From positions 211,791,501 through 211,855,500 of the forward strand of contig NC_091246.1 in the NCBI RefSeq assembly GCF_042477335.2: a stretch of 64,000 nt of DNA, written 5' to 3'. The notes under the pieces were generated by a model. It ran no database searches. It had not been told where the DNA came from and saw only the letters and a list, made by a program, of their open reading frames with translations. Position 1 is the first letter of the stretch, and every line of letters starts with the position of its first letter. The stretch comes from Ovis canadensis. Taxonomy: Eukaryota; Chordata; Mammalia; Artiodactyla; Bovidae. Positions 44,250-56,110 of the stretch are shown here, piece after piece. A program made the translations under genes and the position numbers.

Positions 44250-44905
44250 GTGTAGACAAAAGGGACCCCTCCTACAACGTTGATGGGAATATTAATTGGC
44301 AAATCCACTATGGAAAACAGTATAGAGGCTCCTCAAAAAGCTAAAAATATAGTTGCCATATGATACGACAGTCTACTGGACAAGACTCTAATTCAAAAGA
44401 TACATGTATTCCTATTGTTCATTGCAGCACTAGTCACAATAGCCAAGACGTGGGAACAACCTAAATGTTCACTGACAGATGAATGGATGAAAAATATGTG
44501 CCATATATATCATACTACGTGAGGCCAGTCAGAAAGAGAAAAACAAATACCATATGATGTCCCTTATATGTGGAATCTAAAATGTGACGCAAATGAACCT
44601 ATCTATGAAATAGAAACAGAGTCACAGACACAGAGAACAGGCTGATGATTGCCAAGTGGGAGACAGCATAAGGGAGGGATGAATTGGGAGTTTGGGGTTA
44701 GCGGATGCCAACTGGTATACATAGGATGGATAAACAAGGTCCTACTGTATAGGACAGAACACTACAGTCAATATCCTGTAACCATAATGGAAAAGAATAT
44801 GGAAAAGAATATATATATATACACACACACAACAGAATCATTTTGCTGTACAGCAGAAACTAACACATTACAAGTCATCTACAGTTCAATAAAATAAATT
44901 GAACA
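44250..44905 (+). mobile_element. L1 ORF2 C-terminus and 3' UTR
   Basis: 'gttgatgggaatattaattggc', 'cattgcagcactagtcacaatagccaagacgtggg' and 'ggaatctaaaatgtgacgcaaatgaacc' lead to a 3' UTR ending 'cagcagaaactaacacattac' and A-rich DNA. Frame broken. A (TA)(CA) tract lies at 44,811-44,830. Confidence 0.85.
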
Positions 44906-45359
44906 AAGAATACTGAGAGCAGGTATTCCATTTATAGAGTTGCTAATAAAATGGTCTGTTGAGGTTGGAAATAGTGTTTGAAGAAATCTGACTTGGAGAA
45001 ACACTCAGGGGCAAATGTCTTTTTGAAGCCTGTTGGGCTGGAGGATGCAAATGACTCATGCAAAATGTGGCATTCATGAAGGCAGGGGAGAACAGTTTTA
45101 AAGTAGGAGGAGTTCAAGGGAGTTTGGTCCTAAGTGTTAGATGAATTAGTCAAGATAATTTAAAGTAGAAAAACTATAGATAAAAATATTGAATTACTGA
45201 GTCATGGAACAGGTGGTTTTAGAACAATTTTGATGTGAAGCTAGAAGGTTTAGGTAGAATGGGCCCTCTTTCCTTAATGGTTACAGAGCTACAAAATACA
45301 GTCTAGTCTTACAATTGGAAAGAAAACTGAAAATGGAATTATAAAATCTGAGTCAATTG

Positions 45360-45510
45360 CCTGCAGGTGGCTCCAATGCTGTTACTTTGTGCAGCAAATG
45401 CATTATTTAGCACTTCAGTGTGCAAGGCACCTGCTGGTAGTCCAAGTGCAGCAGTGGACAAGACAGGCGTGCTCCTTATCTTCAGTGGAGATATGAAGTG
45501 GAGCTTCATA
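45360..45510. repeat. L2/MIR-like remnant
   Basis: 'tgtgcaaggcacctgctggtagtcc' and 'gcagtggacaagacaggcgtgctcctt' resemble the L2 3' end. Diverged. Confidence 0.45.
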
Positions 45511-45527
45511 TTTAGGGAGAACACAAA

Positions 45528-46412
45528 TGTGGTAGGCCAAACGATGCCCCCCAAAGATTTCCACGTCCTAATTATTGGACCTTGTAAATATGACTTGCAA
45601 AACAGTCACAGGGACTTTGTAGATATGATTAAGTTAAGGTTCTTCAGATGGGGAAATGAGCCTGGATTATCCAAGGATTATCCACTGGATTAACCACTGG
45701 ATTATCCAAGTGGGTCCAAGGTCATTACCAGGTCCTTAGAGAGGTAAGAGGACAAGACTCAAGAGAGATGTGATAACAAAACAGATCTGGGAGAGAGAGA
45801 AGGGGCCACAAGCCAAGGTATGAATGTGACCTTTCAGTTCAGTTCAGTTCAGTTCAGTCGCTCAGTCAGTCGTATCTGACTCTTTGCGACGCCATGAATT
45901 GCAGCACACCAGGCCTCCCTGTCCATCACCAACTCCCGGAGTTCACCCAAACTCATGTCCATCGAGTCGGTGATCCCATCCAGCCATTTCATCCTCTGTT
46001 GTCCCCTTCTCTTCCTGCCCCCAATCCCTCCCAGCATCAGGGTCTTTTCCAATGAGTCAACTCTTCACATGAGGTGGCCAAAGTATTGGAGTTTCAGCTT
46101 CAGCATCAGTCTTTCCAAAGAACACCCAGGACTGATCTTCTTTAGAATGGACTGGTTGGATCTCCTTGCAGTCCAAGGGATTCTCAAGAGTCTTCTCCAA
46201 TATGACCTTTAGCAGCTAGAAAAGGCAAGAAAACAGATTTTCCTCTAGAGTTTCCAGAGGGAAAACAGCCCTGCTGCCACCTTGATTTCAGCCCAGGGAA
46301 ACACTTTTTTGGCTTTTTAACCTCCAGAAATGTAAGATAATAAATTTGTGTTATTTTAAGCCACTAAGGTTGTGGTAATTCATTACAGCAGCAGTAGGCA
46401 AATAATCACTCT
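45528..46412 (+). mobile_element. MLT1-type (MaLR) LTR, split by BovB
   Basis: It begins 'gtggtaggccaaacgatgccccc' and ends 'taagccactaaggttgtgg..cattacagcagcagtaggc'. BovB interrupts it at 45,835-46,202. A run of four 'ggatta(t/a)cca'-type units at 45,663-45,710 replaces the single unit found in the other copies. Confidence 0.83.
45835..46202 (-). mobile_element. BovB 3' fragment, TSD in MLT1
   Basis: A minus-strand 3' end with four GTTCA-type tail units at the left. TGACCTTT at 45,827-45,834 and 46,203-46,210 is the TSD. It stops at 'ttctccaa'. Confidence 0.93.
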
Positions 46413-46576
46413 AAACCCTGTTTCACAATCCTTGTGAGGGCTCCATGAGGGAAAGCACAGGACGCCACGAGTAAAGGTGGCAGAGTTGTACTCTAAATGG
46501 GACCTAAGCCCATCTCCCTCAATGCTGCCCCTCCTGGAGTAGACAGAGGAGTCAGCTGAGCAAGAGAAGATGGTGA

Positions 46577-46884
46577 AAGTGAAAGTCGCTCAGTTGAGTC
46601 CAGCTCTTTGTGACCCCACAGACTATACCGTCCATGGAATTCTCCAGGCTAGAATACTGGAGTGGGTAGCCTTTCCCTTCTCCAGGGGATCTTCCCAACC
46701 CAGGGAGCAAACTCAGGTCTCCTGCATTGTAGGTGGATTCTTTACCAACAGAACTACAAGTGAAGCCCAAGAATACTGGAGTGGGTAGCCTACCCAAGGG
46801 GATCTTCTCAACCCAGGAATTTAACTGGGGTATCCTGCATTGCAAGTGGATTCTTTACCAACTGAGCTATGTGGGAAACTCCTT
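46577..46884 (-). mobile_element. Tandem Bov-tA (one and a half units) with 14-bp TSD
   Basis: A complete Bov-tA plus a second partial body and head, minus strand. AGAGAAGATGGTGA at 46,563-46,576 and 46,885-46,898 bounds the whole block, so it moved as one unit. This means the tandem form existed as a source transcript. Confidence 0.94.
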
Positions 46885-46899
46885 AGAGAAGATGGTGAG

Positions 46900-48145
46900 T
46901 GCTGTGTTTTGGGCAGAACAAACTTGGCCAGCTCCCAGTGCATGAACAAATTTGACACTCTGGTGGGGAGGGGGCTGCATCACAGTGACCAAAGGCAGGA
47001 GCATGAAGGAGAAAAGGAGCAGATTCTCTAAGGCTTGGGCAAACACCTAAGAGTCAAACTGCTGGGTCAAGAGGGAGGGGTATTTTAACCTTTTTAAGAA
47101 ACCATTTCATACTCCCTTGGATGATTGACTGGATTGTGAGGGTGGTGCAAAAAAGTCAAGCCTGTTCTTTCAAACTGAACAATATGCCAAGCTCTTTACA
47201 CAGCTCCTTACGATTTGAGTGTTTCTAGAGACAAAGAGGTGAAGGTCATTATTCTATGGGCATCTTCCCTGAAATACAGAATCCCTTGTTTCCTTGGGTA
47301 AAGGAGGAAAAAAGGCTTCTTAAATTGTCACCAAGTCATTCAGGGAAGCATTGTGCTTGCGAACTTGTAAAGACTGTATTTCACCAAATCAAATACTAAG
47401 ATTGGATCAGAGGCTCAAATTTCAGAAGCTAATTGCTCTTAGACTATGTCAGACAGGGAAACTGAGACCTGGAGCTGTTAGGAGATGCTGATATCCTCCT
47501 ATTAGTCAATGAAGGAGTGAGGTCACTGAAGTCTGGTCTTGATCTATACTGTGACCTATTCGGTGCATGCCTTTCTCTTTCAGATCTTCCCACTCCTGTT
47601 TCAGCTTCCAAATGTACAAGCTCAGACAAAGACCTCTCCCCTTTCATCATTCATCACACACTAAACAGAGTCTTTTCTGTCAGTTGTCCTTCAAATCCTC
47701 CCTTCAAAAAGGAAAGTAATCCAGCTAAGGGGTATCACCCAAACCAAGATTTTGACAGTTAAAGAGTGTCCCAACCAGAGAGGACACTGAGATGAACAGG
47801 CTTAAATCAGGACTGTCAGACAAACCAGGATGTACAACCACTGGTCTGGAAAGCTAAATTGAACTACATAGTAAAGTAACAAAGGAAGGATTATGAAAGA
47901 TATACCTACTAGAATGAGAGCTGAATATGTAAAACCTTAAGGCCAAATGGACTGTGAGTTTCAGGGAAGATCTGAGAAGGAGATCACAAATGAATTATGC
48001 TCTTAAACAGTTTTGGCCTGTAAGAAAACTGGAGAGGCAAGAAAAAGTATCCTACAAAATGCCTTGGTGGGTTGTGAATGGATTTCTTTTTAATTATTCT
48101 CTTACCTAGGGTGTAAGAAATCTTTGAATTTAGAAGAGATTCAAT
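46900..48145. other. Unassigned DNA
   Basis: No confident gene or repeat. The frame at 47,444-47,650 and its antisense partner lack recognisable domains. Confidence 0.4.
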
Positions 48146-48147
48146 GA

Positions 48148-48580
48148 TGGCTTCCCACCAATGGATGTGTCTACCCCAAACCTCTGGTGGGATGTTATGC
48201 TGAAAAAGAGTCTTTGCAGATGTCAGTAAGTCAAGATGATCTCCAGATGAGATCATCCTGGATTATTTGAGCACGCCCGAAATCCTAAGACAAGTGTTCA
48301 TATAAGAGAAAGGCAAAGAGAGAAGAGGAGAGGGCCATGCGAAGTCAGGGCAGAGGCTTGAGTTCTGTGGCTACAAGTCAGGGAATACCTAAAGCCACCA
48401 GAAGCCATAAGAGGCCGTGAGGGATTCTCTCTTATACCCTTGAATGGGAGTTCAGTCCTGCCAACACCTTAGATTTCAGACTTCTGGCCTCCAGAACCAT
48501 GAGAGAAGGAGTTGCTGTTGGTTTTAAGCCACCCAATTTGGGGTAATCTGTTATGCAGGAAACTAATGTTGGGTGGAAGG
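48148..48580 (+). mobile_element. MLT1-type (MaLR) LTR
   Basis: Blocks: 'gagtctttgcagatgtcagtaagtcaaga', 'cctggattatttgagcacgcc', 'agacttctggcctccagaaccatgagag' and 'ttttaagccacccaatttggggtaatctgttatgc'. No insertion within. Confidence 0.83.
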
Positions 48581-48584
48581 TAGA

Positions 48585-49805
48585 TTCTTATTCAACAGGT
48601 CTAAGGAAAGGGGGTGGAGTGAGGTAATGAATATGTGAGTATGAATGGGTATGAAATTCCAGATAAGTCCAGACAGGGTGGAATCTAAGGGCAGGGCGGG
48701 GGGAAGCAGAAATTGTCTACATGGCCAGCTTCTCTTGAGGGGCCACAATGAGGGTTGGTCCCAAGGTAGCCCTCTCACTCCTTGTTCTTATATTATCCAC
48801 CCAGTTTGGGAACAAATTCCAGCAAGAGATTGGGAGGAACCTACTTCCCCCAGCTCTCCTGTAGGTTCCAGAAATACATGCAACTTCTTCACTTAGTTCA
48901 GGCTCATTACCAGTAAAGCAAGACACACAATTCAGTTCTTTTAATCATTTTTCTCATTATTTTTTGTTCTCAGTTTTAGTCGTCTCATATTTCTTCACTT
49001 CTGTCAACCACTCCCTTGGTTATACATTTTTCTTGTCATTTGCCTTGGAAAACCAAAACTAAACAGCATAATTAGTATTGCTTGTATGAAAGATGTGACT
49101 TTTGGGGGCGGGGGCAGAATGTTACTCTTAATTGCTGATTCACGTTGTAAACATCTTTGACTCCTGTGAGTGTACTGGATTTCTGGTGCCCACAGGCCAT
49201 TCATGGGGTCTACAGAATCTGTCCAAAAATGGTGACTCAGGTGTGACTGTAGCAGAGCGACCTGGACATGGGGATACAGGGCTAAGACTAGGGTGGTATG
49301 TGGTAGGAAGAGACATCTATTTTCAGCCAGCACTCCTCCAAACTGGCTGTCTATGTTTAAAACTTCAAACCCAGGATTTTAAAAAGGAGGGCATTTAATC
49401 CTGAAAAGATAACTACTCCCTTTGAAATGTATTCTCTTTAATCCAGTAACACTTGGCGTTTGCATATGGTTTTCTTCTGCAGAGCCTAAGAAGAAAGTTT
49501 CCTAAACCTGTCTCTTGAACCTCACCCCACCTCACCCCCCAGCATCAGAGGATTAAATTGCTAAATTTGATTCAAATTTAAAATTGGGTTTAGAGTTGGG
49601 AAAAGTGATGTAAGGGGATGGCTAAGCCTGAGCTTCAGGTAACGGTGGGTCTGTGTTTTGAAGTGCAAAAATGTCCAGCTTTGAGACCTGGTGCACGTGA
49701 TAACAGGGCTGTTGTGAGCACCAAAGGAGAAATGTCTGCAAGGGCCAGGCACACAGTCATCATGCAACAAACATGTCCATTTCAACAACACTGGGGTGGG
49801 CTTGG
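48585..49805. other. Unassigned DNA
   Basis: No gene or named repeat recognised. A G-rich run is at 49,104-49,113. Confidence 0.4.
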
Positions 49806-50018
49806 GGGCTTCCCAAGTGCTAAAGAATCCACTTGCCAATGCAGGAGACGTAAGAGACGTCAGTTTGATCCCTGTGTAGGGAAGATCCCCTGGAGGAGGG
49901 CATGGCGACCCACTCCAGTATTCTTGCCTGGAGAATCCCATGGACAGAGGAGCCTGGTGGGCTAAAGTCCATGGGGTCTCAAAGAGTTGGACACGACTGA
50001 AGTGACTTAGCATGCACC
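49806..50018 (+). mobile_element. Bov-tA SINE
   Basis: 'gggcttcccaagtgctaaag' to 'gttggacacgactgaagtgacttagcatg'. The head carries a small internal duplication ('gagacgtaagagacgt'). Confidence 0.93.
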
Positions 50019-50019
50019 C

Positions 50020-50636
50020 ACGGGATAGGCTTACCCCACCATATGTGTGAAAGTGAGATCTACCCCTTTTCTTTTCTTGATATCTTTCATGACTTCTACC
50101 CTTTAAGCAATTAAGAAAAGCCTCACGGAGGGGTCCAAGCAATCCCTCCTGGGCTTTCTACTGGAGCCTTTGCTGTCCACTGTGCTTGGCCTCCACTGCA
50201 CCAGCGCTGGGCTGTCAGGCTCTCGACTGAGATTCCCAAGGTGGTATGCAGCTTCCAGCCTCTCTGGGACCCAGCAGCCAGCCCTGTTTGAGTCCTTCCT
50301 ACCCTGCGCAGGTCCCTAGTGCTCTCAGGGACCATGCTCTGAGAAACTCCTTGAAACTATCCAGCATCAGGGGCCTGGGAGATGACAGATTCTCAGTTCT
50401 TTCCCAGATCCAGGGACATGTAAGGCACTGGGTACAAATCCAGGCCACCCTTCCAAGAGGGAGAAAGCATCATTTTCATCATATTCAATTGGTCAAAGAA
50501 GTTATAGACTCAGATGAGATGGGAATGCTCAAAGGCTTGGATACTGAAAGGCATGGTTCTTTGGGGTCATCAAGAAACAGTCTATCATATCTATTTTGCA
50601 GGTTCTGTTGTACTTACAAAATAATGCTAGGTCTCA
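50020..50636. other. Unassigned DNA
   Basis: Slightly GC-richer than its surroundings, but no CpG island and no gene recognised. The 141-codon frame at 50,246-50,671 runs into the next SINE and has no domain. Confidence 0.4.
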
Positions 50637-50644
50637 TGTATACT

Positions 50645-50839
50645 GGGTTTCCCTGGTGGCTCAGATGGTAAAGAATCTGCCCACAATGCAGGAGACATGG
50701 GTTTGATCCCTGGGTTGGGAAGATTCCCTGAAGAATGGAATGGCTACCCACTTTAGTATTCTTGCCTGGAGAATTCCACTAACAGAGGAGCCTGATGGGC
50801 TACAGTCCATGTCGGACATGACTGAGCAACTTTCACTTG
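50645..50839 (+). mobile_element. Bov-tA SINE with 8-bp TSD
   Basis: 'gggtttccctggtggctcagatgg' to 'catgactgagcaactttcact'. An internal deletion in the 3' part joins 'cagtccatg' to 'tcggacatg'. TGTATACT at 50,637-50,644 and 50,840-50,847. Confidence 0.94.
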
Positions 50840-51261
50840 TGTATACTATTGAACTGAACACATATTTATGAATGCTATCAGTTTCAACTAACTATACTAA
50901 GTTTTGTTTTGGGTTTTGTTTTTATTTATGGAATGGATGTTTGTTTCTAACTTAAGGATCTCACAAGTGAACAAACAGAACAAATACACAGGTATACAAA
51001 TTCCAGTGGAAGACATATTATGAACCCTTGTGATTTAAATTTAAAAAAAATGAAGAAGATTTAGTGAAAAGAAAGATTATTCTGCAATATGGAGTTATGG
51101 GACTGTTCATAGAAACTGCTGAGAATATGCTTTAGAAATTATAAACCACAATTTAAAAATATAAGATATTACCATCATTGCTATAAAATCACAGCCTCTT
51201 CAATAACTATATTTAGGAGCTCCTGATTCCTCAAAGTCTGGTGGACCAATCTGTTCACTTC

Positions 51262-51492
51262 CCACAAGCATACTGGTGAAGAGTTTGGGCTCTGGATTCA
51301 GCCCACCTGGGTTGAAATCCATACTGTCTGACCTTGGGCAAGTTATTTAACCTCTCTGTGCCTCAATGTCATGACCTTAAGGTAGAGAGAAAAATGTCTT
51401 TCTCATGAGGATTTTACGGTTTAATGTGTTTGAGGTTGCTAGGATAATGCTTGGCACAGAAAAAAATGCTCATGTTAAGTATTGCTGATGAT
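51262..51492 (+). repeat. MIR SINE, well kept
   Basis: 'gaagagtttgggctctggattcagcccacctgggttgaaatcc', 'tgaccttgggcaagttatttaacctctctgtgcctcaatg' and 'ataatgcttggcacag' cover almost the full MIR consensus layout. Confidence 0.9.
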
Positions 51493-51493
51493 T

Positions 51494-51925
51494 GTGATGG
51501 GCTGAATAAAACCCCTCCCCCAGAGATGCCCACCTCCACAGGAACCTGGGACTATGTTACCTTACATGGCAAAAGGGACTTTGCAGAGGTCACTAAAGGT
51601 CTTGAGATGGGGGAAGAGTATCCTGGATTATCCAGGTGGGCTGATGTGATGACCAGAGGGAGGCAGGAGGGATCAGAGTCAAAGGAGATAATGTGATGAT
51701 GGAAGCAGAGGTCAGACAGATGCAGAGAGTCACCAACCAAGGAAGGCTGACAACCTGCAGAATCTGGAAACGGCAAGGGACGGATTCTCTCCTACAGCTT
51801 CCAAAAGAAACATCCTAGCTGACCCATTCAGGACTTCTGATCTCTAAAACTACAAAATAATAAATCTGTGTTGTTTTCACCAAGTTTGGGGGATTTGTTA
51901 CAACAGCAACAGAAATTAATGTGAT
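51494..51925 (+). mobile_element. MLT1-type (MaLR) LTR
   Basis: 'gatgggctgaataaaacccctccccc' to 'tgtgttgttttcaccaagtttgggggatttgttacaacagcaac'. It holds the 'ttaccttacatggcaaaagggactttgcag' and 'tatcctggattatccaggtgggc' blocks. Confidence 0.85.
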
Positions 51926-51929
51926 GATG

Positions 51930-53440
51930 ATGGTAATGATGATGATCATCTGAAAGTCAGTGCCTCCTACACACAGTCGAGAAACAGAATCTAACCAATC
52001 AGAAAAGGGTATGCTCTCTAACACTAGGGAAAGATATTCAGTAGGGAGCTTGATAAGACTGAAATGGTTCTGTTCATTGGATTCAATCAAGCCGTCACAG
52101 TGGTTTTTTCTCTTTAGATTTTGAAATCACTAGTTCAAACATCAAAACAATGCTAACTACTTTGTATTTATATTTTATGATTTGTTTTTGAACATTTTCA
52201 TTAGTATTTTAACATGAAGTCTTGAGTTTTTCTTTAATGATATATTTTATAAATATTTTCATCATGCTGAAGTATGATTTTCTTATGTATTGGGACCATT
52301 TGGGGGTTCTTTCCACCTTTGGGTTACACATCTCTAAGCATATTACAGCAGGTAAAGAGAAGTGTTCAGCATTCTGAAGTTACTAACAATTCACCTCTGC
52401 AGGGCACTTTACACAGTTCTTTTGTCAACCTCATCTCACTTTCCCCTTACAACATTCCTGTGAGTGGTAAGCAAGACTTAGGAAGGTTGAGGATGAATAA
52501 TAGGAATGGTATGGCTATTAAATAGCAGAGACAGGTTTTAATACAGGCCTCTTGACTCAAAGATCACTGTTCCTCGGATATCTTCAAAGAGTTTAAGGAA
52601 ATATTTCAGAGACTTATTGACTTGGAAAAGAGAGTTTCCCGTCTCTCCCTTCCTCTCCCCCACTGCTCATTTAGTTTGGAAGGGCCTAAAGTGTTCCAGA
52701 TGTGAAGATATGCATGACATGCAATACAGCTGTCATGGTTAAGTCCAAGTTTTGAACACTGGTCCATTAAAGCATGTGTATTCCCACAATTGAAAGCAAG
52801 ACTTTGGGGATTGAGTGCTAAATATTTGTTAACACTACCAATGGAAGACACATTTCTTAGGGATCTGGGAATGTGAGTGAGGGTTGTGGAGTAAAAGAAG
52901 ACAATAAGACTTTTTGGCTACCAGCCAGTCTTTCAGAACCATTCTAAGTTCAGTTTCAACCTAGTAAGCCAAAAGTCTAAAATGTTTAATAAAAAGCTTG
53001 ACTGTTGTCTTCCAACATAGTTCCTAGTAAGGAAATCGGAATTCAGGTCTTAGCTCTTTGGATTTGGGAACAAAAAATGTTATTGATTACCATCAAGAAC
53101 ACTGTGAGCCATGCTGGAGATGTTTTAGGAATTTTTGATGCAATGCTTACTCAGCCTATCATATAATAGAACCTTTGGAAATAATTGTGCAGGTAGGGAT
53201 TAAATAATAATAAAAAAAATTGCAGAGGAGCCTGAAGGAAGCAGAAATAGCTTGTCACTAAAAATAAACAGACTTAAGATATTCCCACCAGAAAAATTAG
53301 TCTTAAATAATGATAGCAATGAAATCTCACCCCTTTCATGAAGCTTTTCCTTTGACCTTGACCAAGTATCACCTTCCAGTTACAAAGTTCTGTAATGCCT
53401 AAGTTCTAGCACTTTTAGAGGTGAAATGGGAATCCTAGAA
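51930..53440. other. Mostly unassigned DNA
   Basis: A L2/MIR-like trace lies at about 52,385-52,500 ('cagggcactttacacagttc..caacctcatctcac..acaacattcctgtgag'). A (GAT)n tract at 51,922-51,945 sits at the end of the LTR. No gene recognised. Confidence 0.4.
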
Positions 53441-54050
53441 AGCATCTAAGGGAAATAATCTAGCCAGCTAGCTGAATACAAAATCAAGTTAATAAAAATA
53501 TAATAGTTTTGCTACAAACTAGCAGAAACCAATTTGAAAAGGCAATAGGGAAAAAATCCTACTCACAATAGAAACCAAATAATATATAGCAATAAGTTTA
53601 ACAACAATGTGTAGAACTTATGTAAGTAAAACTAAAACTACTGAAATAAATATGAGAAATCTAAATAAATATGGAAGATTTAAATAAAGGTAGAACTATG
53701 CTATGTTCCTAAATGGAAATGCTGAAAATTTTAAAGATTTAATTCTTCCCAAATTAATCCATAAAGTCAAAGTAATCTCAATCAAAATTCTACTGAATTT
53801 TCACAGAACTTGACAAGCTTTTTTTTTTAATTCATATGGAAGTGAAAATGGACAGAATTAACTAAGGCCTTTAAGAAAGAAACAGAGGCATTACTCTAAC
53901 AGATTGCAAAACATAGCATAAATCTATGGCTGTTAAGAGAGTGTGATTTTATCATAGAAATGTATTCTAAAAACCAGCGGGGTAGCTTAAAAGTGTAGAA
54001 AGAGAATCATGCATCCGTGGGCATTTGGTACATTATATAGGTGGTATTTA
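53440..54050 (+). mobile_element. Old L1 ORF2 fragment
   Basis: 'gctgaatacaaaatcaagttaataaaaat', 'atccactcacaatag'-type, 'aagtcaaagtaatctcaatcaaaattc' and 'ggaagtgaaaatgg' blocks are L1 ORF2 C-terminal sequence. It lies before an EN-side ORF2 fragment (54,590), so it is a separate insertion. Confidence 0.75.
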
Positions 54051-54054
54051 AATT

Positions 54055-54585
54055 GATGAATATAAGTTACGGATGCATTCTGCAGCAAGTAACAGACACC
54101 TGAAAAACAGTGGCCTCATCACCAGGGATTTATTTTCCTCACATGAGAAGTGGAGGCTTAGAAGATCCATGTTCCCTTCAGCTTTATATTTCAGCCTCCT
54201 AACCACACGTTCTTACCTTCATGTTCATTGCCTCCAGGGAGACCAGCTGCCCAACCTTCAGCTTCATGTCTCCATTTTAAGCAGGAGTGCAAAATAAATA
54301 AATAAAAGAAACAAGGAATACTGGATGTTTCTTGATAGCAGGACTTTTCCGGAAGTCCCAGTAGGCTTCTGCCTCTACCTCATTGGTGAGAATTCTTGTC
54401 CTGCCATCACTTCAGCTTCAAGGAAGGCTAGGGCGCAGAGACGCTGAACTGAGAACAATGACACTATGAACAAAAAAAAATCTATATTTTTTTCTCTATG
54501 AAGAGGAGGCTGGCTGCACAGACAATCAGAGTTTGGGTTTTCACACATGAATTTTAGGATGCACAATCTATAAAACTAGCTTAGC
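54055..54585. other. Possible old repeat plus unassigned DNA
   Basis: 54,065-54,450 ('cattctgcagcaagtaacagacacctg' onward) looks like an old interspersed repeat that I cannot name. It contains (AAAT)n at 54,292-54,304. Confidence 0.35.
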
Positions 54586-54589
54586 AATT

Positions 54590-55122
54590 ATAGTAAAACA
54601 TAAATGGAATAGACATGCCAGTCAAGGATATGATTGGCAGAATGAGTTTAAAAAATCTGACTCAAATATATACTGTCTACAAAAAACATACTTTAGATTC
54701 AAAGACACAGATACATTGAAAGTAGAATAGTGGAAAAAGATATACTGAAGTTAAAGTATAACAGATAAACAATGATTATTAAGAGAGCTGAAGTGGCTGA
54801 AGATAAAAGACTTGCAGGCAAAAGTTATTATTAGGGACAAAGAAGGACATTTTATAATGATAAAAGGGTCAAGAAGATATTGCATATATATATGTACCAT
54901 ATATAGGTATTATTTATTAGATACATTATATAGATATATTATATTCTAAAATGTGTGTTATATAGATGTATATAATACATATTGCAAAAATAAATGCATA
55001 TATCTTTGTGTATATATATATATATAGCATGTGTATGTTTCTATGTATATATAAAATGTGTATATATATATATATATATATAAATATACTTAACAGAGCA
55101 TAAGTATATAAATATACTCAAC
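54590..55122 (+). mobile_element. Old L1M ORF2 5' part (endonuclease side), first piece
   Basis: 'tatatactgtctacaaaaaacatactttagattc', 'gaagtggctgaagataaaagacttgcagg' and 'agaaggacattttataatgataaaaggg' are early-ORF2 blocks. A (TA)-rich expansion at 54,880-55,083 follows. It is split at 55,100 by BovB and resumes at 56,111. Confidence 0.78.
55010..55084. repeat. (TA)n-rich microsatellite
   Basis: Two TA runs separated by 'gcatgtgtatgtttctatg', inside the L1M remnant. Likely unstable. Confidence 0.92.
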
Positions 55123-56110
55123 AACCTATATGCAGGTCAGGAAGCAACAGTTAGAACTGGACATGGAACAACAGAATGGTTCCAAATAGGAAAAGGAGTA
55201 CGTCAAAGCTATATATTTTCACCCTGCTTATTTAACTTATATGCAGAGTACATCACGAGAAACCTTGGGCTGGAAGACACATAAGCTGGAGTCAAGATTG
55301 CCAGGAGAAATATCAATAACCTCGGATATGCAGATGATATCACCCTTATGGCAGAAAATGAAGAGGAACCAAAAAGCCTCTTGATGAAAGTGAAAGAGGA
55401 GAGTGAAAAAGTTGGCTTAAAGCTCAACATTCAGAAAATGAAGATCAAGGCATCCGGTCCCATCACTTCATGGGAAATAGATGGGGAAACAGTGGAAACA
55501 GTGTCAGACTTTATTTTTTGGGGCTCCAAAATCACTGCAGATAGTGATTGCAGCCATGAAATTAAAAGACACTTACTCCTTGGAAGAAAAGTTATGACCA
55601 ACCTAGATAGCATATTCAAAAGCAGAGACATTACTTTGCCAACAAAGGTCCATCCAGTCAAGGCTATGGTTTTTCCAGTGGTCATGTATGGATGTGAGAG
55701 TTGGACTGCGAAGAAAGCTGAGCACTGAAGAATTGATGCTTTTGGACTGTGGTGTTGGAGAAGAGTTTTGAGAGCCCCTTGGAATGCAAGGAGATCCAAC
55801 CAGTCCATCCTAAAGGAGATCAGTCCTGGGTATTCATTGGAAGGACTGATGCTGAAGCTGAAACTCCAAAACTTTGGCCACCTCATGTGAAGTGTTGTCT
55901 CATTGGAAAAGACCCTGATGCTGGGAGGGATTGGGGGCAGGAGGAGAAGGGGATGACAGAGGATGAGATGGCTGGATGGCATATCACCGACTTGATGGAC
56001 ATGAGTTTGGGTGAACTCTGGGAGTTGGTGATGGACAGGGAGGCCTGGCATGCTGCAATTCATGGGGTCGCAAAGCGTCAGACACGACTGAATGACTGAA
56101 CTGAACTGAA
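55123..56110 (+). mobile_element. BovB, 5'-truncated, in L1M
   Basis: It starts in the RT region ('aacctatatgcaggtcagg') and ends in GAACTGAACTGAA. TAACAGAGCA at 55,091-55,100 and 56,111-56,120 marks the target. Between the left TSD copy and the BovB start lie 22 extra bases (55,101-55,122) that partly repeat the preceding 'tatataaatatact'. Confidence 0.94.
55348..55728 (+). pseudogene. BovB RT C-terminal remnant
   Basis: A 126-codon frame from just after the catalytic YADD position ('gcagatgatatcaccc' upstream lies in a broken frame) to YGCESWTAKKAEH. It holds LNIQKMKIK and the post-RT region of the BovB ORF. No catalytic motif is in this frame. Confidence 0.82.

Noticed and set aside
50020..50636. 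CpG island or promoter
   Set aside because: GC content rises slightly but CpG dinucleotides are sparse and no conserved promoter element is visible.
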